Positions 1 to 7,918 of a DNA stretch of 35,881 nt are shown one piece after another; positions within the stretch are counted from its first letter, which is position 1; every line of letters starts with the position of its first letter. The DNA is taken from NCBI GenBank assembly GCA_017501255.1, contig JAFVXE010000036.1:1-35881 (forward strand). Reading direction: 5' to 3'. Source of the stretch: Clostridia bacterium (lineage in GTDB: Bacteria > Bacillota > Clostridia > Christensenellales > Aristaeellaceae). The position numbers were made by a program, and so were the translations under genes. Under the pieces are notes generated by a model. It ran no database searches, was not told the DNA's origin, and saw only the letters and a program-made list of their open reading frames with translations.

Positions 1-1398
<1,398 letters not shown>

Positions 1399-1400
1399 GC

Positions 1401-1520
1401 TACCAGAAGTTCGCAAGCTTCGTCGTTACAGCGGATGACGCCCGCGAGTATCTCTACTCCCGGGACCCCAAACGCCGTGTACTGAAGTGGACCGACTTCA
1501 GGGTAGACCTGTTCATCTGA
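1401..1520 (+). other. Coding-like remnant between ppdK and its terminator
   Basis: Directly after the ppdK stop, in a different frame, a 39-codon stretch ends in TGA at 1518-1520. It has protein-like composition (…SFVVTADDAREYLYSRD… ending WTDFRVDLFI) and the GC and codon look of a real gene. It has no start codon of its own or ribosome binding site, because the frame only opens inside ppdK. I do not recognise the family. It could be the C-terminal scrap of a gene lost by deletion, or untranslated 3' sequence that is open by chance. Confidence 0.25.
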
Positions 1521-1528
1521 ACAAACTC

Positions 1529-1565
1529 AGCCCCCATGACCTGCAAAGGTCATGGGGGCTTTTTT
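1529..1565 (+). terminator. Intrinsic terminator downstream of ppdK
   Basis: A perfect 13-bp stem (1529-1541 with 1548-1560) encloses a 6-nt loop and is followed at once by a run of six T. This is a textbook rho-independent terminator for ppdK transcription. Confidence 0.93.
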
Positions 1566-1871
1566 GTGTTATTCGGGTTTTCGATCATTGCTTTGGCAGA
1601 TGGTTGCATGAGGGTGGAGATCATAGTGCCAGCACACCTTCAGCCAGCAAACATTCGTTTTTTGTTGTTATAGAACAGTTTATCATATTCCCATACTTGT
1701 CATATGACAAGTATGGGAGCAAACATTGCATGATATCCCATCTGAATCATCACACAATTATATGAGATTTGATGCCCGATAATCACATTTTTATGTGTTA
1801 CGTCGTATATGATATCAGCGGCCTGAGATACAAATGCCACTTATCAAACAAAAGCCAAGAATTGATATCAG
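1566..1871. other. AT-rich non-coding gap
   Basis: This stretch has no credible gene on either strand and is clearly more AT-rich than its surroundings. Its only striking structure is the palindrome at 1689-1718. GATATCAG occurs at 1812-1819 and again at 1864-1871. The composition and the decayed gene just downstream suggest the scar of an insertion or deletion event. Confidence 0.5.
1689..1718. repeat. Perfect 30-bp palindrome (operator-like)
   Basis: Bases 1689-1703 are the exact reverse complement of 1704-1718, with no loop: TCCCATACTTGTCAT and its mirror. The core CTTGTCATATGACAAG resembles operators of GntR-type repressors, which favour TTGT…ACAA dyads; that is family knowledge, not proof. 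No intact gene follows closely, so a promoter target is not evident. No T-run follows, so it is not a terminator. Confidence 0.7.
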
Positions 1872-2078
1872 ATAATGCAAAAAGACCTTTACAAAGGTAG
1901 CGTTCATACACCATAAGCAGATGACAAAATCATTCTTACAGAAATATCAGAGAAAAAAATGAAGTGGATTTTTTCTGATATGACAGACAATAGCTTTCAC
2001 TGGCAGAATTATATGATGGACGAAAATGCCGAGTGGATTCTTCGGTGCGATTGTCAGACAACCAGAAAAAATGCTTGA
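1872..2078 (+). pseudogene. Decayed C-terminus of a lipocalin/DUF1579-like protein
   Basis: The frame ending in TGA at 2076-2078 encodes a tail with MKWIFSDMTDNSFHWQ around 1959-2006. This matches the usual end of small clostridial lipocalin-like (DUF1579-type) proteins, where a W-[SI]-F-[ST]-[DE]-[IM]-T-x-[ND]-SFHW motif precedes the last strand. An in-frame TAA at 1914-1916 interrupts it, and a TGA at 1863-1865 closes the frame further up. No start codon or ribosome binding site fits a full gene. I read it as a 3' remnant with a nonsense mutation. The family assignment rests on one motif from memory. Confidence 0.5.
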
Positions 2079-2085
2079 ATGCGCT

Positions 2086-2116
2086 GCCCCCAACCGGACA
2101 AGCTCCGGCTGGGGGC
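2086..2116. terminator. GC-rich hairpin, possible terminator
   Basis: Bases 2086-2098 pair with 2104-2116 (13 bp, one mismatch) around a 5-nt loop. It sits between the decayed + strand gene and the 3' end of the minus-strand acetyltransferase. The following T-content is modest on both sides, so termination in either direction is plausible rather than certain. Confidence 0.5.
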
Positions 2117-2151
2117 GGTTTCTGTATACCTTCCTTTTCAAAACCGGAGAC

Positions 2152-2670
2152 TCACATCCCCTTTTCCCATTTTTCCCGGGTAACGGCATAGGCTCTGGAA
2201 ACCCCGTTCACCTCATCCGGATATTCCTCCACAAACTCGCAGCCGTATGCCATGGCAGTTCGGGCAGATGCCACATTGGTATGCTTCATATAGGAGTAAA
2301 TCGTGTTGAAAGGCGTGTTGGTAAACGCCCAGTCCCGGACAGCTGCGGCCGCTTCTCTGGCATACCCCTTCCGCTGGTGATCAGCTCGGATGTGATAGCC
2401 GATCTCCGGCCTAATCTGCCCATTGATCATCTGCATGGTCAGGCCGCAATCGCCGATCATCTCCCCTGTTTCCTTCAGGCAGACCGCCCACAGACCAAAC
2501 CCGAAAGTTTTGTAGCGTTCCAGATTCCGGTCAATCCAGCCCCTGACCCTTTTTTCATCAAAGGTGTAGGGATAATGCTGCATGATGTCCGAATCAGATA
2601 GCACACGGTAGAGCGCATCAAAATCATCATGTGTCATTTCCCGAAGTAACAATCGTTCCGTTTCAATCAT
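2152..2670 (-). CDS. GNAT family N-acetyltransferase (RimJ/RimL-like)
   Basis: A 172-residue cytosolic acetyltransferase of the GNAT fold, which moves an acetyl group from acetyl-CoA to an amine on a protein or small molecule. The N-terminus IETERLLLREM is typical of the RimJ/RimL (Acetyltransf_3) branch. The acetyl-CoA pyrophosphate-binding loop is seen in HQRKGYAREAAAAV, after the strand EIGYHI. Conserved features near the end are the asparagine of HTNVAS and AMAYGCEF. I chose the ATG at 2670 because GGAAG lies 8 nt upstream; the GTG three codons earlier abuts that site. The substrate cannot be told from sequence. Ribosomal-protein or antibiotic acetylation are both known in the family. Confidence 0.9.
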   Translation of the reverse strand: MIETERLLLREMTHDDFDALYRVLSDSDIMQHYPYTFDEKRVRGWIDRNLERYKTFGFGLWAVCLKETGEMIGDCGLTMQMINGQIRPEIGYHIRADHQRKGYAREAAAAVRDWAFTNTPFNTIYSYMKHTNVASARTAMAYGCEFVEEYPDEVNGVSRAYAVTREKWEKGM

Positions 2671-2717
2671 TGCTTTCACTTCCTTTCATGTTTTACACAG
2701 CACCATAGAGACATCAA

Positions 2718-2750
2718 GGGGGCTGCCGCCATTTTCACAGCAACAGCCCC
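2718..2750 (-). terminator. Hairpin downstream of the MFS gene
   Basis: GGGGCTG (2719-2725) pairs with CAGCCCC (2744-2750), closing a loop that can pair further. It lies just past the stop of the MFS transporter on the minus strand. The tract that follows is only moderately T-rich, so this is a weak terminator call. Confidence 0.45.
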
Positions 2751-2758
2751 GACGATGA

Positions 2759-4069
2759 TCAATCCTTTTGCGCCTCATCCTCGTCAGCGTGATCGATTCG
2801 CTTTGCCAGACACACCGCACTCAGCATCAATCCAATCACGCTCACCAGCAGGAACAGCAGCGCAATGCCCATCCCCTGCCCGTCTCCGAAAACAGGTTGC
2901 AGGATTTGCCGCAGTATCGTGCCTTTCGCCGTGATCGGCTCAAACACACGATCCACAAGCCAGCCGCCCAGAAACAGCCCCAAGGGGATGGTACCATTCT
3001 GAATGGTATCACGGGTGGAATAAACCCGTCCCAGCAAGTGCTCCGGCACCCGGGTGCGCATGACGGTATTCCAGTGCACATTCATGATGGCGGCACAGGC
3101 GTATTGCGCAAAAGCAAACAGGCACCAGCCCACTACGCCACGGCTCACCGCCAGCCCGATTCCTGTCAGAAAGATATAGCAGCACATCACCACAACCGCT
3201 CTGCCATGATCCTTCGCCTGTTTTGATACGGACATCAGCAATCCTCCGGCAATCACGCCCAGAGACACGCACATCTGTACAGCGCCCAGCGCCGTCTGCT
3301 GGTTGCCCGTGCGGCTGAGCACAAAGGCAGCCAGCTGCCCGTCCGGTCCAAGTTTCGCCAGCAGATTAACCACTGCAATAAACAGGATCAAGCGCAGCAT
3401 ATATCTGTGCTCCGTCAAATAACGAAGCCCTGTCAGGCAGCTGTGCAGCAGGGTTTCCTTTTCTTCCTGCACAGTGCGCTCCGGCTGCGGAATCCGTAAA
3501 AGCAGCAGCGTCAGAAACGCAACGGCAAACGTGAACAGATCAACATACAGCACCGCCGACAAGCCGCCCCAGGCCAGTACCACCGCCCCCAGTGCAGGGG
3601 ACAGAATCGACTGGACAGCGCCCGAAACAGCTTGCAAACCGCCTGCCCGGGCGTATTGCTCCTTGGGAATCAACAGGCTTGTGGCCACATAGGCAGCCGG
3701 AACCTGAAAGGCATTCATCAGGCTCAGGGCAAAGGTGATGAGGTACAAAAGCGGGATGGTAAGCGCCTTGCAGGAATGCAGCAGCAAGATACACAGCGTT
3801 CCGATAGCCGCCACCAGATCCGCCGCAAGCATAATGCGCTTTTTGTTCCAGCGGTCTGCCACTGCCCCGGCGATGAAGCGGAACAGAATGGTAGGCATAA
3901 AGGAACAGAGGGTCAGCAGGGATACGCTGGTGGCGGTTCCATTCTGCCCATAAATCCAAACGACCAACGCATAATCGGTCATGGCAGTACCCATGGCAGA
4001 GATACTCTGAGACGCCCACAGGCAAAGAAAACTGCGCAGGGAAGGTTTGTTGTTTTTCGTATTATTCAT
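2759..4069 (-). CDS. MFS efflux transporter (drug:H+ antiporter type)
   Basis: A 436-residue inner-membrane protein with about twelve hydrophobic segments. It resembles the MFS_3/macrolide-efflux (Mef-like) branch, which exports small molecules using the proton gradient. Family signs are the first helix LWASQSISAMGTAMTDYALVVW and the cytoplasmic loop after helix 2 (AGAVADRWNKKRIM, the MFS motif A region). Later come FQVPAAYVATSLLIP, usual in this branch, and the mid-protein RVPEHLLGRVYSTRDT. The start ATG at 4069 follows GGAG with an 8-nt spacer. A roughly 100-nt leader with pairing potential lies upstream, reminiscent of attenuation-controlled resistance genes. Substrate is unknown. The neighbouring acetyltransferase on the same strand may be co-expressed. 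Confidence 0.9.
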   Translation of the reverse strand: MNNTKNNKPSLRSFLCLWASQSISAMGTAMTDYALVVWIYGQNGTATSVSLLTLCSFMPTILFRFIAGAVADRWNKKRIMLAADLVAAIGTLCILLLHSCKALTIPLLYLITFALSLMNAFQVPAAYVATSLLIPKEQYARAGGLQAVSGAVQSILSPALGAVVLAWGGLSAVLYVDLFTFAVAFLTLLLLRIPQPERTVQEEKETLLHSCLTGLRYLTEHRYMLRLILFIAVVNLLAKLGPDGQLAAFVLSRTGNQQTALGAVQMCVSLGVIAGGLLMSVSKQAKDHGRAVVVMCCYIFLTGIGLAVSRGVVGWCLFAFAQYACAAIMNVHWNTVMRTRVPEHLLGRVYSTRDTIQNGTIPLGLFLGGWLVDRVFEPITAKGTILRQILQPVFGDGQGMGIALLFLLVSVIGLMLSAVCLAKRIDHADEDEAQKD

Positions 4070-4116
4070 GACTTTTGCTCCTTACTGTTTTTGATCAATC
4101 GTAAGCAGCACAAAGC

Positions 4117-4193
4117 CTGATCGGACGGTTGTTCACCTGATTCGGTGGCACCGCTCCGCACACATACCGTCCGGTTCAGACCATGTGCGGAGC
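4117..4193 (-). promoter_or_regulatory. Structured leader upstream of the MFS gene, pseudoknot-capable
   Basis: On the minus-strand transcript, 4184-4193 pairs perfectly with 4153-4162 (10 bp). Bases 4166-4173, which sit in that hairpin's loop, are complementary over 8 nt to 4122-4129 downstream, with a further 4 bp between 4176-4179 and 4117-4120. Loop-to-downstream pairing of this kind makes an H-type pseudoknot. A possible 10-codon open frame (ATG at 4165, TGA ending at 4133) overlaps the structure but lacks a well-spaced ribosome site. The MFS start is about 50 nt further down. The pairing is seen directly; control of the pump by it is inference. Confidence 0.45.
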
Positions 4194-4313
4194 CAAGTCT
4201 TGGGCAGCCAAAGCCCTGTTAAAGGAACCCAAACTCATCAGAAACACCTCTTGGATGACATCATAGCACAACCAAAAGGCTCCGTCAACGTAATGGATAG
4301 CCCCTGGTTATGA

Positions 4314-4354
4314 CGCAAAAAGCAACGTGACAAATGCCCCGCTGCTTTTTTGCG
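4314..4354 (-). terminator. Terminator after the AraC/GyrI-like regulator
   Basis: CGCAAAAAGCA (4314-4324) pairs with TGCTTTTTTGCG (4343-4354) with one bulged T. On the minus strand it starts right after the regulator's stop codon and ends in a T-rich arm. It could also act on the other strand. Confidence 0.65.
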
Positions 4355-4356
4355 GA

Positions 4357-5325
4357 TCAAACTTTCTTCACAGGCCGCACATACTTCCAGTAGCGTGTGC
4401 AGTCATGATAGAAATAAAATACTCTGCCCGGAGCCGTATCCAGCTGATAGCCGGATGCCTCATAGTCGAACGCCTTCATAGCCTGTTCGATTTTAGCCTC
4501 CACTGCGGCGTTCTCGGTCTGGAAATCAAAGGGGCCATGCTCAAAGACGAGGTATTCCCCTTCGGGGACATCCATCAGCTGCATCTGAGGCGGAATCACG
4601 CCGTCAAAGTCCGCAGGCAGGCGCACACCGTAGGCTTCCGCCAGCGGAATGCCCCAGCTGCAAAGCCGCCCTTCCGGCTCGTTGATAAATGCCATGATCT
4701 GTCCGCTGCCGCTGTCAGCACTATCGCCGCCCATATCATCCAGTTTCCCGGAGATGCTGTCCAGAAGCCCGCAGATGGTTTCGCAATCCTGACCGGGAAT
4801 CTGGCTCTGCTTCTGCCAGAAATCCCAATAGCCGATGCTTTCATAATTGCGGATATGCAAAAACTTGTGCGCAGGAATGGTGATGAAATAGGTTTTGACC
4901 GAACTTTGTGTATTGTGCATCGAAATGCCTCCCATCTCCGAAAGATAACAGTCAAAGGGTTTCAGGATGGTTCTGAGCACCACGGGCATCGGATGCTGGC
5001 GATACTGGCTTGGGCTGATTCCATAGGCTTCCCGGAAGGCCCGGGTGAAAGCCTCATGAGAAGAAAAGCCGTAATCCAGCGCAATTTCCAGAATGCTCTG
5101 CTCACTGTCCCGCAGTTGTTTGAGGGCAAACGCCAGCTTGCGGTAGCGCAGATAATCCCGCAGAGACATTCCGGAGATTTCCCGGAACTTACGGGAAAAA
5201 TGGTATTCCGAATAGCCATACCGGCTGGCAAGATGGCTCAGGGTCAAATCATCATTGGCCTTGCGCCGGATGCAGTCATCCATATCATCCACCAGTTGCT
5301 GAATATTCCGGTACCAGTCGCTCAT
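4357..5325 (-). CDS. AraC family regulator with GyrI-like effector domain
   Basis: A 322-residue one-component transcription regulator. Residues about 8-108 form the double helix-turn-helix of the AraC/XylS family, with LTLSHLASRYGYSEYHFSRK and ILEIALDYGFSSHEAFTRAF as the two recognition units. This order (DNA-binding domain first) is typical of the Rob/SoxS-like group fused to a C-terminal GyrI-like small-molecule-binding domain, here residues about 125-320 (…VPEGEYLVFEHGPFDF…, YYFYHD-like end). Such proteins sense hydrophobic drugs or other ligands and activate efflux or detoxification genes. The ATG at 5325 follows GGGAGG by 8 nt. It diverges from a second AraC-type gene, and the 218 bp between them hold the shared control region. 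The nearby MFS pump is a natural target, though that is inference. Confidence 0.93.
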   Translation of the reverse strand: MSDWYRNIQQLVDDMDDCIRRKANDDLTLSHLASRYGYSEYHFSRKFREISGMSLRDYLRYRKLAFALKQLRDSEQSILEIALDYGFSSHEAFTRAFREAYGISPSQYRQHPMPVVLRTILKPFDCYLSEMGGISMHNTQSSVKTYFITIPAHKFLHIRNYESIGYWDFWQKQSQIPGQDCETICGLLDSISGKLDDMGGDSADSGSGQIMAFINEPEGRLCSWGIPLAEAYGVRLPADFDGVIPPQMQLMDVPEGEYLVFEHGPFDFQTENAAVEAKIEQAMKAFDYEASGYQLDTAPGRVFYFYHDCTRYWKYVRPVKKV

Positions 5326-5476
5326 TCTTCCTGCCTCCCTCGCTGTTGTACACAGAGCATACCATAGGTTCCGTGCTTTCGGCTTGACTTTGATTGCGCT
5401 GTTTTCCCAGTCGGTTTGGTAAGCTCATCATAATCCTTTTGACCCCTGATGACAATCCCCACATGACAGAAGAAAA

Positions 5477-5505
5477 TTGCATTCAACCCAGATCCATGCT
5501 ACAAT
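5477..5505 (+). promoter_or_regulatory. Sigma-A type promoter for the second AraC gene
   Basis: TTGCAT (5477-5482), a 17-nt spacer and TACAAT (5500-5505) predict transcription from about 5512. This excludes upstream in-frame start codons at 5394, 5463 and 5496 and supports the GTG start at 5544. Confidence 0.7.
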
Positions 5506-5543
5506 ATTCGCATCCTGTATACCAGCCAAAAGAGGCGAATGCT

Positions 5544-6380
5544 GTGCGTTCCTTGATCAATCGCTATCACCCCATCACCGGCGATCCCTTCTTGAGGGAT
5601 GACAGCTATTGGGAACTGATGCCCTGCGAGGCGCTGAAACCCTATATCCGCTGCTTTTGGGGAACGCTCCGCCCGCTTGAGCCAAAGGTTTCGGACAAGC
5701 CTTCCCTGCCGGGGCTGGTGATTCCTGATACCTGTATGGATATCATCTTTGACATCAACTATTCCAAAAACAATTACGCAGCCACCTTCTGCACGCTGGA
5801 TGAACATTCCTACCGCACCGGATGCCAGCCTTGCACAGAAACCACCGGCACCTTCGGCATCCGTTTTTACGCCTGGACGGCAAGCCTGTTTGCGGATCTG
5901 GATTTTCGTGGGTTGAAAAACCAGGCCATGCCTGCAGATGTGCCATTCAAACAGCTGACAGCGCAGCTTGCGCCCCTGCTTTTCGACGAACCTTCTCTTG
6001 CCGGAAAAGCCGCTGTGGCGGAAGCTTACTTTCTCAGCGTTCTGGAGGGCATTCACCCCGACCATAACCTGCTGAATGCTGTTCATTACCTGCTGCAAAC
6101 CGATGGACGGGCCAGAATCAGCGGTCTTTGCGACTACACCACCCTGTCGCCCCGCACGCTGGAAAGGCTGTTCCAGCGGCACATGGGCATCTCTCCCAAA
6201 AGTTTCGCATCGCTGGCACGCTATCAGCTGCTTTGGCAGGATGTCGCCGTTCATGCCACCCTTCATCTGCTGGATGCTGTGGAAAAATACGGCTACACCG
6301 ATCAGGCCCATTTGCTGAACGATTTCAAGCGCCGGCACCTGATGACCCCAGCCGAAGCATTGCACTATGCCCGCCGCTGA
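5544..6380 (+). CDS. AraC family regulator with N-terminal DUF6597-like domain
   Basis: A 278-residue transcription regulator whose C-terminal part carries the AraC helix-turn-helix pair (ISGLCDYTTLSPRTLERLFQ, then DAVEKYGYTDQAHLLNDFKR). The N-terminal region, with PCEALKPYIRCFWGTL and GLVIPDTCMDIIFDI, matches the domain called DUF6597 in family databases, which precedes the HTH in many clostridial and actinobacterial regulators; its ligand is not known. GTG at 5544 is the chosen start because AGAGG sits 8 nt upstream and the predicted promoter fires between the earlier candidate starts and this one. It lies 82 nt upstream of the toroid-fold gene, so the two are probably co-transcribed and the regulator may control that gene. 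Confidence 0.88.
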   Translation: MRSLINRYHPITGDPFLRDDSYWELMPCEALKPYIRCFWGTLRPLEPKVSDKPSLPGLVIPDTCMDIIFDINYSKNNYAATFCTLDEHSYRTGCQPCTETTGTFGIRFYAWTASLFADLDFRGLKNQAMPADVPFKQLTAQLAPLLFDEPSLAGKAAVAEAYFLSVLEGIHPDHNLLNAVHYLLQTDGRARISGLCDYTTLSPRTLERLFQRHMGISPKSFASLARYQLLWQDVAVHATLHLLDAVEKYGYTDQAHLLNDFKRRHLMTPAEALHYARR

Positions 6381-6462
6381 AATGTCGTATTTTTACAAGA
6401 CAGGCTGACAAACCTCTGCTATGCTGTCTCCATACAGTCCATTCAAAGGAGGAAACCCATTC

Positions 6463-7386
6463 ATGAATACTTTTGAGCGTGCCCGTTCGTATGTATACCG
6501 CCATGCCCGCCCGGTGGATCTTGCCCGTTGGCAGTACCATTTTGAAGGCGGCAGCCGGGAAGCTGTTCTGGATGCCCTGCGTTTTTATCAGAATGAGGAC
6601 GGCGGCATCGGCAATGGGCTGGAGGCGGACAATCTGAATCCCCACTCCTCCCCCATCACCACGCTGACGGCAGCGGATCTTCTGGAGGAAATCGGCTGGA
6701 CGGATGCCAGCCATCCCATCGTTCAGGGAATGCTCCGTTACTTGGCCAGCGGCGTACATTTCAACGCTGAACATAACCAATGGATGAACACCATTCCCAG
6801 CAACAATGACTATCCCCATGCCATCTGGTGGGGCTATGACGGCAAGGATGATTTCCGCTACAATCCCACCGTGGGACTGGCTACCTTTATTCTCCGCTTT
6901 GCCACGCCGGGAAGCGAATTGTATCAAAAGGGCGTGCAAATCGCCAAGGAAGCCTTGGACTGGTTCCTTGCCGGAGAAGGCAACAACGAGCGCCATGTGG
7001 TTGGTTTATTCATTCCGCTGTATCAGGTATTGCAGGAAAAAACCCTTGCGCTGGTTGACATGGAGCGGCTTTCTTGCGAACTGCAAAAGCAGGTGCAGGG
7101 TTCCATCACCCAGGATACCAGCAAATGGGCCGTGGAATATGCCACCAAGCCCTCCGCCTTCCGCATCACGCCCGGCAGTATGTTCTATGAAGCCAATGCG
7201 GATGTTGCAGATTACGAGTGCCAATTCATCCGGGAAACCCAGTGCGAAGACGGCTCCTGGCCCATCACCTGGCAATGGTGGAACGACTACAAGGAATTCA
7301 CCCTATCCGCTGCATGGTGGCGGGCTATCTTCTGCATTGAAAATATGCTGTACCTGCAAGGCCACGGAAAGCTGGATGATTGCTGA
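6463..7386 (+). CDS. Terpenoid-cyclase/prenyltransferase-like alpha-alpha toroid protein
   Basis: A 307-residue soluble protein with the repeated helical hairpins of the alpha/alpha toroid fold shared by squalene cyclases, prenyltransferases and some polysaccharide-acting enzymes. QW-like repeats are visible: FYQNEDGGIGNGLEADNLN near residues 43-61 and RETQCEDGSWPITWQWWNDY near 263-282. Asp/Glu- and Gly-rich turns precede Trp, as in that fold. It has no signal peptide or membrane segment and is much shorter than true terpene cyclases, so no reaction should be assigned. ATG at 6463 follows AAGGAGG by 10 nt; the in-frame ATG at 6421 has no ribosome site. It sits between an AraC regulator and a VOC protein, each with its own strong ribosome site, likely one transcript. 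Confidence 0.75.
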   Translation: MNTFERARSYVYRHARPVDLARWQYHFEGGSREAVLDALRFYQNEDGGIGNGLEADNLNPHSSPITTLTAADLLEEIGWTDASHPIVQGMLRYLASGVHFNAEHNQWMNTIPSNNDYPHAIWWGYDGKDDFRYNPTVGLATFILRFATPGSELYQKGVQIAKEALDWFLAGEGNNERHVVGLFIPLYQVLQEKTLALVDMERLSCELQKQVQGSITQDTSKWAVEYATKPSAFRITPGSMFYEANADVADYECQFIRETQCEDGSWPITWQWWNDYKEFTLSAAWWRAIFCIENMLYLQGHGKLDDC

Positions 7387-7425
7387 CAGACACTGTCCAT
7401 GCGCCACCCAAAGGAGGAATCCCAA

Positions 7426-7848
7426 ATGAAAATGGTACCCACCCTGAACTTCGGCGGCAATTGCCGGGAAGCTATCCAGCAGTATGCCAAGGCCTTCGGC
7501 GGTACAATCACTTGCCTGGTTTCCTACCGGGAAGCCAACGACCCTGCTTGGATGCCCCTTCTGACCGAAGAGCAGAAAGACTGGATTTATCATGCCGAAC
7601 TGCTGCTGGACGATCAGCGGATCATCATGAGCGACCATGCGGACATCGCCTTCACCACCTGCTATTCCAACTTCCTGACCCTGATGTACGATACCAAGGA
7701 GCAGGTTCAGCAAGCCTACGAGCTGCTCAAGGATGGCAGCCAGACCATCTACCCCATGGAGGCTACGCCCTACAGCTCCTGCCGGGTGGTATTTGTAGAC
7801 AGATTCGGCATCCGTTGGGGGATAATGACGGAGCAGACAGAACGGTAA
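7426..7848 (+). CDS. VOC family (glyoxalase/PhnB-like) protein
   Basis: A 140-residue cytosolic protein of the vicinal oxygen chelate superfamily, PhnB subgroup. It begins MKMVPTLNFGGNCREAIQQY, carries the FGG after the first helix, and ends with the strand pair VVFVDRFGIRWGIM, both hallmarks of PhnB-like proteins. Members bind a metal or substrate between two beta-alpha-beta-beta-beta units; activities range from antibiotic binding to isomerisation, and PhnB itself has no proven reaction. ATG at 7426 follows AAGGAGG, whereas the ATG at 7399 precedes that site. It is the last gene of the small + strand block and shares a terminator with the convergent SGNH gene. Confidence 0.88.
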   Translation: MKMVPTLNFGGNCREAIQQYAKAFGGTITCLVSYREANDPAWMPLLTEEQKDWIYHAELLLDDQRIIMSDHADIAFTTCYSNFLTLMYDTKEQVQQAYELLKDGSQTIYPMEATPYSSCRVVFVDRFGIRWGIMTEQTER

Positions 7849-7861
7849 AAAGAAAAGACAA

Positions 7862-7900
7862 AGCGCAGGAACGTACCCGGACGGGATACATTCCTGCGCT
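7862..7900. terminator. Bidirectional terminator between convergent genes
   Basis: AGCGCAGGAA (7862-7871) pairs perfectly with TTCCTGCGCT (7891-7900), and CCCGG/CGGG in the loop can stack inside. T-rich sequence follows on the + strand (GTTTGTT), and an A-rich run precedes, which gives a T-tract on the minus strand. It serves the VOC gene and the minus-strand SGNH gene. Confidence 0.75.
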
Positions 7901-7918
7901 GTTTGTTGCAAAAGAGGA

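Noticed and set aside
1566..2150. Insertion sequence or integron remnant
   Set aside because: No transposase or integrase fragment, terminal inverted repeats or target duplication could be seen around the AT-rich scar.
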